Shown here: positions 9,301 to 13,812 of the stretch, piece by piece
Layout of the letters: every line of letters begins with the position of its first letter
Position numbering within the stretch: the first letter of the stretch is position 1
From: Lentimicrobiaceae bacterium
Lineage (GTDB): Bacteria; Bacteroidota; Bacteroidia; Bacteroidales; JALOCA01
Direction of reading: 5' to 3'
Assembly: GCA_023227965.1 (NCBI GenBank)
Contig: JALOCA010000058.1
Span: forward strand, 1-13,812
Length of the DNA: 13,812 nucleotides
Notes under the pieces: generated by a model
The model's input: only the letters and a program-made list of their open reading frames with translations
Databases searched by the model: none
What the model was told of the DNA's origin: nothing
Program-made: the position numbers and the translations under genes

Positions 9301-9816
9301 ATCCACAATGCAAACAATACTTTTGCTAACGGAAATCTCAGCAAAGTAGAAAACAGCGTATTCCAAATGCCATCTGACGATGATACCCGTGCACTCTTAG
9401 GTTATAATGTTTACCGCAATGGTGTAAAAATTAATGCGGCAACAATTTCTGGTCTTCAACACACTGATATGGGTCTTTCTTCCGGAGTTTACGAATATTA
9501 TGTAACTGCTGTTTACGACGCTTGTGAATCAGAAGCATCCAACACCATTCTGGTTGATGTAGTAAACGGTATAAACGATCCTTCGGCTCAATCTGTCGTT
9601 GTTTATCCTAACCCCGCCTCCGATTACGTAATGGTTAAAACCAACGAAAACATCGTTAGCGTAAAAGTGATGAACTATAACGGTCAAACCGTTTACAATG
9701 CCCTTGTAAATGGCAACGAACTGCGCTTGAGCACTAAAAATCTGAAATCAGGTCTTTATCTTATCCAATTGGAAACCAAATCGGGCTATATTACCCGCAG
9801 TGTTTCTATCAGGTAA
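6373..9816 (+). CDS. Multidomain T9SS-secreted surface protein (Asp-box, ASH-like, split FN3 and cleaved-adhesin-type domains)
   Basis: A 1147-residue exported protein, probably a cell-surface adhesin or matrix protein. The ATG at 6373 begins a signal peptide (MKKKLVLILALIAITIGAMA-Q). Residues 30-350 form a BNR/YCF48-like propeller region with five Asp-boxes of form S/T-x-D-x-G-x-x-W (116-123, 165-172, 213-220, 258-265, 304-311). Residues about 357-460 resemble an ASH/BACON-type Ig fold. FN3 opens at about 467-487, is interrupted by a cleaved-adhesin/choice-of-anchor-J-like domain (497-672), and closes at 712-770. A second FN3 start (775-797) is interrupted by another sandwich domain (803-958) and closes at 1005-1064. 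Residues about 1074-1147 (VYPNPASDY ... GLYLIQLETKSG) are the type A T9SS sorting domain that directs outer-membrane translocation and surface attachment. There are no sialidase catalytic residues that I can place and no protease motif, so enzymatic activity is not claimed. A strong terminator follows, so the gene is probably monocistronic. Confidence 0.9.
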   Translation: MKKKLVLILALIAITIGAMAQWMPQNSGLLAASRGIKYMHAVDQNIVWATAYDGSGSGAYIQEFTRTLNGGNLWTPGTIPSTTGLEMSMIYAIDGNTAWAPMYKQTGTSLQGIYKTTDGGVTWARQATAAFNNSASFPNCVHFFNANTGWCMGDPINGDFEMYTTTDGGTTWVLVPGANIADPVSGEFGVVGYYSVVGDQIWFGTNKGRVYHSVDQGHNWTAAATTLTNKYVDVKFRDALHGIVQDKGESSTGAICETSDGGATWAAVTTSGPIYTNDYCYVPGTPNTWVSTGAATDLSGCSYSFDGGHNWTEFNGTSGIQFLATDWVDNAHGWAGAFTDESLLNGMYVFTGVLTNDPAIAVAPASIETTLGLNGTSIEAMEITNTGGADLTWTIAVDPASTSWLTTAPTNGTTAVGLSTPISVLFDAAGLAIGDYTANLLIASNDPANPTVTVPVTLHVADFVAYPPTNLQATVAGVNVHLTWEEPNTGPSGPTDDFEAYDNFAIDFAPWTNVDVDLSETYGMDGTDWLNEYQPQSFIIFNSLATTPALTENLAYSGEKFAACFAATTPPNNDWLISPQTPIVAGDHVTFWAKSYTDQYGLERFKVGVSTTGTAPADFTIITPGTYVEAPVDAWTQYSYDLSAYAGQNVYVGFNCVSDDAFIFMLDDVTIGAVPNAKSTLVNSPLVKGKTMARATVAEPHKVITQDSEKGTRALTGYNVYRDGSVIANNVPDLSYDDNSLAPGTYEYEVTALYDEGESEPAGPVSVTIATPACDPPQNLSTTYQTGMADVPLAWEAPAGPSPWLHWDDGVNNDGIGLTDGGSFVVAARFTPTELANYDGFNLTTMSIFPRGATTQYVLQVATGANAANLVLDQPVTVVIDQWNEFTLTTPVTIDATQELWIGYACNNQPAEEFPAGCDAGPAVDNYGDMISTDGGASWVSLHVAVPEINSNWNIQGFVTNAKGVKTALSPIVKQHIHNANNTFANGNLSKVENSVFQMPSDDDTRALLGYNVYRNGVKINAATISGLQHTDMGLSSGVYEYYVTAVYDACESEASNTILVDVVNGINDPSAQSVVVYPNPASDYVMVKTNENIVSVKVMNYNGQTVYNALVNGNELRLSTKNLKSGLYLIQLETKSGYITRSVSIR

Positions 9817-9834
9817 TTAATTTTAACTGAATAT

Positions 9835-9869
9835 AAAAAGGCTGTTATCGTTTGATAACAGCCTTTTTT
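9835..9869 (+). terminator. Intrinsic terminator after the surface protein gene
   Basis: AAAAAGGCTGTTATC (9835-9849) pairs perfectly with GATAACAGCCTTTTT (9854-9868) around a 4-nt loop GTTT; the 3' arm runs into six T residues (9864-9869). It lies 19 nt past the stop codon at 9816. The A-run on the left arm could allow weaker function on the opposite strand. Confidence 0.92.
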
Positions 9870-9896
9870 GTATTTTTACATCAGCTAACAAATACC

Positions 9897-10577
9897 ATGG
9901 ATACACGTTTCGGCACACTTTTAAAAACACTTCGCAGACAGAAAGGGCTTACGCAAGAAGAGTTTGCATCCGCATTAGGAGTTAAACGCTCAAAGATTGG
10001 TGCTTACGAAGAAAACCGGGCTATGCCAAAATTAGATTTATTGAAATCAATCGCTGTGTTCTTTAACGTAAGCATAGAAGAACTGGTTAATGCAACCGGT
10101 GCCGAAACTCAAAACTTACCTATACAATTAAAAGTACTAACAACGGTTGTGGATACTTTTAACAAGGAACTGATAACGCTTGTGCCCGAAAAAGCAGCAG
10201 CCGGATACCTTCATGGCTATTCCGACCCTGAATATGTTGAACAACTGCCACGTTTCACTCTTCCTGTTCCCGAACTATCAGCCGAACGCACTTACAGGGC
10301 TTTCCAAATCAGTGGCGACAGCATGTTTCCCATTCCTTCGGGGTCATATATTCTTTGCGATTACGTAGAAAACCTGCAATCAATTCGCGAGGGCAAACCC
10401 TATATCCTGGTTACACGCGACGAAGGCATAGTATATAAAAGGATCTGGAACGACGACAACTCGGAGAAATTCCTACTGCAATCTGACAACCCAGTATTCA
10501 CGCCTTACTTTCTACCAAAGGATGCCATCATTGAAGCCTGGCGGGCATTAGGCTATTTATGTATGTCGTTACCATAA
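9897..10577 (+). CDS. HTH (XRE-type) transcriptional regulator with S24/LexA-like C-terminal domain
   Basis: A 226-residue regulator. Residues 5-65 form a Cro/CI-type helix-turn-helix (GLTQEEFASALGVKRSKIGA with the following helix), so it binds DNA. Residues about 125-226 are an S24 peptidase-like domain with Ser142 in SGDSMFP and Lys181 in GIVYKR, the serine-lysine dyad spacing expected for LexA, UmuD and CI. An Ala102-Gly103 pair in EKAAAGYLHG lies 39 residues before Ser142, close to the 34-37 spacing in those proteins, so self-cleavage on a stress signal is plausible but inferred. ATG at 9897 is chosen because the upstream in-frame start at 9852 lies inside the preceding terminator. No recombinase or phage genes are nearby, so prophage control is not supported here. 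Targets are unknown. Confidence 0.88.
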   Translation: MDTRFGTLLKTLRRQKGLTQEEFASALGVKRSKIGAYEENRAMPKLDLLKSIAVFFNVSIEELVNATGAETQNLPIQLKVLTTVVDTFNKELITLVPEKAAAGYLHGYSDPEYVEQLPRFTLPVPELSAERTYRAFQISGDSMFPIPSGSYILCDYVENLQSIREGKPYILVTRDEGIVYKRIWNDDNSEKFLLQSDNPVFTPYFLPKDAIIEAWRALGYLCMSLP

Positions 10578-10706
10578 ATTCCTTTCAACAGTTTATCTGC
10601 ATTTTGCAAAGCTATTTATCTCTAATCTCTTATATATATAATAGTTATAGATTTTATAGCAAATTATCTTTCCGACGGGTTTTCAATTAATTGCTTATGG
10701 GCTTTT

Positions 10707-12323
10707 TTAAACTTTCTTACTTTTATACTGAATGGCAGCTCCAACAAATCCCACAAACAAAGGATGCGGCTTGGCTACCGTACTCTTGTATTCGGGATGG
10801 AATTGTATGCCAATAAACCAGGGATGATTTGTTAACTCAATAATTTCCACAAGGTGGGTTTGGGTGTTGATGCCCGAAGGAACAAAGCCTGCCTTTTCGT
10901 ACTGTTCAAAGTAGGCATTATTGAATTCGAAACGATGGCGATGGCGTTCGGTAATGTTCCGTGAATCATAAATAGAAGCTGCCTTGCTGTTTTCCTTTAT
11001 TTCGCAGGGGTAAGCGCCCAATCGCATGGTTCCTCCTTTCATACTTACCTTTTTTTGCTCTTCCATGATGTCAATTACCGGGTAAGGTGTATTGGGATTC
11101 ATCTCGGTACTATGGGCTTTTTCCAGCCCCAGTACATTACGTCCGAATTCAATCACAGCACACTGCATCCCGAGGCAAATACCGAGGAAAGGAATTTTGT
11201 TTTCCCGGGCATATTGTATAGCGAGTATTTTGCCTTCAACGCCTCTTTCGCCAAAACCAGGTGCCACCAAAATGCCTTGCAGTCCTTTTAATTTTTCCCG
11301 GATAGAGATTTCGTTAATGTTTTCGGAATGAACAAGTCTTACCTTTACCTTGCACTGATTGGCAGCACCTGCATGGGTAATGGCTTCGTTGATAGATTTG
11401 TAAGCATCTTTCAGCTCCACATATTTGCCTATGAGCCCTATTTCCACCTCATTTTGCGGGTTTTTGAGCCTGAACAAGAAATCTTCCCATTTTTTAAGGT
11501 CAGGTTCGCGGCGAAGCGACATACGGGTTTTGCGAAGTACTTCTATATCAAGTTTTTCTTTGTGCATCAGTAAAGGCACATCATAAATGCTTTCGGCGTC
11601 GATGGATTCTATAACAGAACTGGGTTCCACATTGCAAAAAAGAGCAATTTTATTTTTCAAGTTATCGTTCAGGGGTTTCTCTGTTCGGCAGACAATAATG
11701 TCGGGTTGAACACCCTGTTCCAACAGTGTTTTTACTGAATGCTGAGTAGGTTTGGTTTTCAACTCGCCTGCTGCTGCCAGGAAAGGAACCAGTGTAAGAT
11801 GTATCACCAGGCAGTCGCTGCTCATTTCCCAACGAAGCTGCCGAACCGCTTCGATATAGGGAAGAGATTCAATATCGCCTACCGTTCCTCCTATTTCAGT
11901 GATTATAAAGTCGTATTTTCCCTCTTTACCCAAAAGTTGAATACGGTATTTTATCTCATCGGTAATATGCGGAATCACCTGTACGGTTTCCCCCAAGTAA
12001 TCTCCGCGACGTTCTTTTTCGATAACAGTGAGATAAATTCTCCCAGTGGTTACGTTATTTGCTTGCGAAGTAGGCACATTTAAAAAACGTTCATAATGCC
12101 CCAGGTCGAGGTCGGTTTCGGCTCCATCATCGGTTACAAACACTTCACCATGCTCATAAGGATTGAGAGTGCCTGGGTCAACATTAATGTAAGGGTCTAA
12201 TTTTTGAATAGTTACCGAAAAACCTCTTGCCTGAAGTAGTTTTGCAAGGGAAGATGAGATGATCCCTTTACCCAGCGAAGAAGCTACCCCGCCAGTAACG
12301 AAAATATATTTTGTGTTTGGCAT
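10707..12323 (-). CDS. pyrG: CTP synthase (glutamine-hydrolysing)
   Basis: PyrG aminates UTP to CTP using ATP and glutamine, the last step of pyrimidine nucleotide synthesis. The 538-residue protein (about 545 in E. coli) starts at ATG 12323 with MPNTKYIFVTGGV, the usual N-terminus; an in-frame TTG at 12350 would add nine residues with no family support. The synthase domain (1-270) has GGVASSLGKG (11-20), the nucleotide-binding loop, DPYINVDPGT (43-52) and ITEIGGTVGD (141-150). The class I glutamine amidotransferase domain (about 293-538) has nucleophile Cys383 in GICLGMQ and the His509/Glu511 pair in QFHPEY. It is convergent with the S24 regulator, 129 bp away, with no clear shared terminator. 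A hairpin abuts its start codon. Confidence 0.98.
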   Translation of the reverse strand: MPNTKYIFVTGGVASSLGKGIISSSLAKLLQARGFSVTIQKLDPYINVDPGTLNPYEHGEVFVTDDGAETDLDLGHYERFLNVPTSQANNVTTGRIYLTVIEKERRGDYLGETVQVIPHITDEIKYRIQLLGKEGKYDFIITEIGGTVGDIESLPYIEAVRQLRWEMSSDCLVIHLTLVPFLAAAGELKTKPTQHSVKTLLEQGVQPDIIVCRTEKPLNDNLKNKIALFCNVEPSSVIESIDAESIYDVPLLMHKEKLDIEVLRKTRMSLRREPDLKKWEDFLFRLKNPQNEVEIGLIGKYVELKDAYKSINEAITHAGAANQCKVKVRLVHSENINEISIREKLKGLQGILVAPGFGERGVEGKILAIQYARENKIPFLGICLGMQCAVIEFGRNVLGLEKAHSTEMNPNTPYPVIDIMEEQKKVSMKGGTMRLGAYPCEIKENSKAASIYDSRNITERHRHRFEFNNAYFEQYEKAGFVPSGINTQTHLVEIIELTNHPWFIGIQFHPEYKSTVAKPHPLFVGFVGAAIQYKSKKV

Positions 12324-12324
12324 A

Positions 12325-12344
12325 CCCGAATCTGATTGTTCGGG
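12325..12344 (-). promoter_or_regulatory. Hairpin directly in front of the pyrG start codon
   Basis: On the minus strand CCCGAA (12344-12339) and TTCGGG (12330-12325) are perfect complements around an 8-nt loop, with one further G-T pair possible. The second arm ends 1 nt before the ATG. Just upstream, TTACTTTG (12355-12348) resembles a -7 box with one mismatch, though no TTTG box is seen about 20 bp further up. If used, the transcript would begin at or next to the 5' arm, so nearly the whole leader would be this hairpin. Placement suggests control of translation initiation; this is inference. Confidence 0.45.
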
Positions 12345-12411
12345 ATGCAAAGTAAAAGAAATAATTGGTTAAAACCGTCGTGCAGATAAATTAATTTTGA
12401 CATATGTAAAC

Positions 12412-12452
12412 AAAAAAAGGTGTTTTTCAAACTTGGGGAGATGAAAAACACC
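12412..12452 (-). terminator. Intrinsic terminator after the response regulator gene
   Basis: On the minus strand GGTGTTTTTCA (12452-12442) pairs perfectly with TGAAAAACACC (12429-12419) around a 12-nt loop and is followed by seven T residues (12418-12412). It lies 24 nt after the response regulator stop and about 90 bp before the pyrG start, so the two minus-strand genes are separate transcription units. Confidence 0.9.
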
Positions 12453-12475
12453 CGAGGTACAGACTGGCTGCCCCA

Positions 12476-12865
12476 TTAGACAGGAAGAATTGGAAGATAT
12501 TGAGAGATGATAGAAATGAGTTCTTCTTTGCGACAGGGTTTGGCGAGAAAATAATTGATGCCTGCTTCCTTGCTGCTTATTTTTACTTCCTCTTCGTCGA
12601 AAACGGTGAGGGCAATAATAGGAACGGACTGATTAGTGTTTCTGATGGCAACGGTTGCTTGTATGCCATTCATACGAGGCATATTTATGTCCATTAAAAT
12701 TAAATCATAACGATTTTTTAATGCTTCTTCTACTGCTTTTTGCCCATCACTAACCAGGCAACAATCCCAACCTTTCTGTTTAAGATATATTTCTAACAGA
12801 CGCTGGTTTGTGGAATTGTCATCCGCAACAAGAATTTTCACAGTATTTAGATTTTCCATGAACAT
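12476..12865 (-). CDS. Stand-alone response regulator receiver (CheY-like)
   Basis: A 129-residue protein that is almost only a receiver domain, so it signals through partner proteins rather than DNA binding. It has the acidic pair Asp15/Asp16 (VADDNSTNQ), phospho-acceptor Asp59 (LILMDINMPRMNG), Thr87 (ALT) and Lys109 (AKPC), all in the expected order and spacing. The VADDNxxNQ opening and DINMPxMNG loop resemble receiver modules of hybrid histidine kinases, so it may be a relay component or a piece derived from such a kinase. No kinase, HPt or output gene is adjacent. Two starts are possible: ATG 12865 or ATG 12859, the latter having AGG 7 nt upstream and giving 127 residues. Upstream DNA is AT-rich, with a T10 run at 12939-12948 and no clear promoter. 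A terminator follows. Confidence 0.92.
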   Translation of the reverse strand: MFMENLNTVKILVADDNSTNQRLLEIYLKQKGWDCCLVSDGQKAVEEALKNRYDLILMDINMPRMNGIQATVAIRNTNQSVPIIALTVFDEEEVKISSKEAGINYFLAKPCRKEELISIISQYLPILPV

Positions 12866-13002
12866 ACCTGATGGTTTTTGTTCATAGCTTTATCCGAAAA
12901 AAAGTAATTTGTTATACTTCCTAAGAAGAAATTTTTAATTTTTTTTTTAACTTCCAGAAAATTCCAAGTACCCTATTATATTGCAGTTACTTAAAAAGTA
13001 AG

Positions 13003-13122
13003 TTATTTTTCAATTGCCTGCATTTTTCTGAGAAATTGTATTCTCTTTTCGGGTGTAGAGATGATATAAGGATAAGACTCTTCAGTATTTTTTGATTTCA
13101 GCGTCCGTTTTTCTTTTTTAAT
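13003..13122 (-). pseudogene. Unrecognised 39-codon reading frame without a standard start
   Basis: On the minus strand an open frame of about 40 codons ends at TAA 13003-13005. It begins after an in-frame TGA and offers only ATT (13122) or CTG as starts; the sole ATG is six codons from the end. The deduced peptide is lysine-rich at first and ends TPEKRIQFLRKMQAIEK, which looks like ordinary protein with a helical tail. I do not recognise a family. It may be a 3' remnant of a larger gene or a chance frame. It lies 33 bp downstream of the truncated HAD fragment in a gene-poor, repeat-bearing stretch, which favours a remnant. Confidence 0.25.
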
Positions 13123-13155
13123 GGGTCAACAAAAGTAAACGGGTAAAGGATTTGC

Positions 13156-13302
13156 TCATTTACCGGCCGATACTTGCCCGGCAGGCAGGTAATCCTTCAA
13201 CAATTGGCATAGTTTCTTTTCAATATCCTGGTATAAAGGTTCGTTTACCCACAACGTATCGTCGCCGTCGAAACCTATGATTTCTATTCCTTTAAAATTC
13301 AT
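13156..13302 (-). pseudogene. Truncated HAD-superfamily hydrolase (N-terminal fragment)
   Basis: A 48-codon minus-strand frame from ATG 13302 to TGA 13156 encodes the start of a haloacid-dehalogenase-like hydrolase. Residues 8-18 read IIGFDGDDTLW, the HAD motif I (DxDxT, with Asp12 as nucleophile and Asp14), followed by VNEPLYQDIEKKLCQLL, the beginning of the cap region. Intact members have about 200-240 residues with motifs II-IV; none of these is found downstream in any frame before the response regulator gene. The final residues (AGQVSAGK) run into a stop, so the gene was probably cut by deletion or rearrangement. The protein, if made, cannot be a functional phosphatase. Family assignment rests on this single strong motif. 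Confidence 0.6.
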
Positions 13303-13493
13303 CGTCGTTTGGTATTTTTTCAGTAACCATCTTACCGGTTTCTGTATTCTGATTTTTTGTAAAGATGGCTATTTGGCATTAAAATTCAAAAGGGTAATTT
13401 TTTTGCAACACCCGTTTAATTTAATACCTGTTATTCGTATTGTAACCAGGTAACGCAATAAAGTGGAAAATACCGGAGTAAATTTAAACCATA
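13303..13493. other. Non-coding stretch between the HAD fragment and the repeat array
   Basis: About 190 bp with no supported gene. The HAD frame stays open upstream of its ATG for a few codons but shows no family-like residues. CCATCTT (13327-13333) and AAGATGG (13362-13368) form a 7-bp inverted repeat with a 28-nt spacer, too weak to call. Together with 12866-13002, which is AT-rich and holds a T10 run, this makes the right end of the window gene-poor. Confidence 0.5.
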
Positions 13494-13744
13494 AAAAACA
13501 CGCTGAATGGAGGTGTAAAATGCGCTGAGGCTACCGGAAAACACATTAGAAGGGTAGTAAAACATCCAGTAAGGAGTGTAAAACGTCCGGTAAGCACTCA
13601 AAAGTCAACATACACACCGAAAAACATCCAGTGAGTACTGTAAATCTTCCAGTGAGCAATGAAAAACATCCAGTAAGTACTGAAATTCTTCCAGAGACTA
13701 CCGTAAAACATAATTTATGAGGTGTAAAACACTCCGTAAGCCCC
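13493..13744. repeat. Degenerate tandem array, 21-bp period, about 12 units
   Basis: About twelve imperfect copies occur head to tail, with core AAAACATCCAGTAAGTACT preceded by GT or GA. Unit starts are at about 13494, 13515, 13536, 13557, 13578, 13599, 13619, 13640, 13661, 13682, 13703 and 13724. The period is 21 bp throughout except one 20-bp unit at 13599-13618. Best-conserved units are 13557, 13619 and 13661; the flanking ones have drifted. The array is not a CRISPR: repeats are contiguous, without spacers. No standard ORF spans it, and the 20-bp unit would shift any frame. Its function is unknown; 21 bp equals two helical turns, so a binding array is conceivable. Confidence 0.85.
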
Positions 13745-13750
13745 CGGAGG

Positions 13751-13812
13751 GTCGCCGGATAAGGTTTTCATGTCGCTAACTACTGTTTTTGTGTAGCCGG
13801 CTACTGTTTCCA
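13751..13812. repeat. Second 21-bp-period block, apparently inverted and cut by the window edge
   Basis: Three units start at 13751 (GTCGCCGG...), 13772 (GTCGCTAACTACTGTTTTT) and 13793 (GTAGCCGGCTACTGTTTCCA, incomplete). CTACTGTTT recurs at 13780 and 13801, exactly 21 bp apart. Read on the minus strand the units begin G/C-AAAAC and end in G-C-G/T-AC, resembling the plus-strand units of the block to the left, which suggests the array continues in opposite orientation. GTAGCCGGCTAC (13793-13804) is itself a perfect 12-bp palindrome. Confidence 0.65.

Noticed and set aside
6373..9816. Sialidase annotation from the Asp-boxes
   Set aside because: Asp-boxes are structural and occur in many propellers; no catalytic residues could be assigned.
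9852..9896. Upstream start for the S24 regulator
   Set aside because: It lies inside the terminator stem-loop of the preceding gene; the family-like N-terminus begins at 9897.
9897..10577. Prophage or integrative element marker
   Set aside because: There is no integrase, structural or excision gene nearby, and neighbours are surface-protein and housekeeping genes.
10578..10706. Bidirectional terminator between the S24 regulator and pyrG
   Set aside because: The AT-rich gap shows no convincing hairpin with T tracts.
12324..12350. TTG start for PyrG nine codons upstream
   Set aside because: CTP synthases begin at the MxxTKYIFVTGG sequence; the extra codons are the leader hairpin.
13598..13711. 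Minus-strand 37-residue ORF of aromatic 7-residue repeats (STYWMFF-like)
   Set aside because: It is a direct consequence of a 21-bp repeat read in frame; it is short, starts inside the array and lacks upstream signals.
13550..13720. Plus-strand open frame of 56 codons through the array
   Set aside because: It has no ATG, GTG or TTG near its beginning, and the 20-bp unit changes the repeat phase inside it.
13493..13744. CRISPR array
   Set aside because: Units of 21 bp follow each other without unique spacers and are degenerate; no cas genes are present.

Overview
The window looks like chromosomal DNA from a member of the Bacteroidota, probably a Bacteroidales-like or related anaerobic/marine lineage. 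The evidence is a large secreted protein ending in a type IX secretion (Por) sorting domain, promoter boxes of the Bacteroidota type (TTTG, about 20 bp, TAnnTTTG), start codons without clear Shine-Dalgarno sequences, and the sequence character of the housekeeping proteins. I cannot name the genus.

Layout. Positions 1-6140 read on the minus strand, in transcription order: ffh (SRP GTPase), folD (folate C1 enzyme), queE (7-deazaguanine synthesis, 4 nt after folD) and then, after about 230 bp with its own likely promoter, a secreted two-domain enzyme joining a NagZ-like GH3 glycosidase to a class C beta-lactamase-like serine hydrolase. A divergent promoter region (6141-6372) separates ffh from a 1147-residue multidomain surface protein on the plus strand. 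That protein carries Asp-box repeats, an ASH/BACON-like domain, FN3 modules split by inserted beta-sandwich domains, and a T9SS tail. A perfect 15-bp terminator hairpin follows it. Next comes a plus-strand HTH-plus-S24 (LexA/CI-like) regulator with an apparent Ala-Gly self-cleavage site. Convergent to it, on the minus strand, are pyrG (CTP synthase) and, further upstream, an orphan single-domain response regulator with its own terminator.

The right end (12866-13812) has no intact gene. It holds a 40-codon reading frame without a normal start, the first 48 residues of a HAD-family hydrolase cut short by a stop, and then a degenerate tandem array with a 21-bp period. The array appears to switch orientation near 13745 and runs off the window edge. 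This decayed, repeat-rich segment is the least explained part of the window.

The conserved genes cover protein targeting, one-carbon metabolism, tRNA modification and pyrimidine nucleotide supply. The accessory parts concern the cell envelope (wall-sugar recycling or remodelling, surface adhesion) and regulation. I found no complete mobile element, CRISPR array, tRNA, rRNA or defence system. The most interesting leads are the 21-bp array, a hairpin directly in front of the pyrG start codon, and the split-module architecture of the surface protein.
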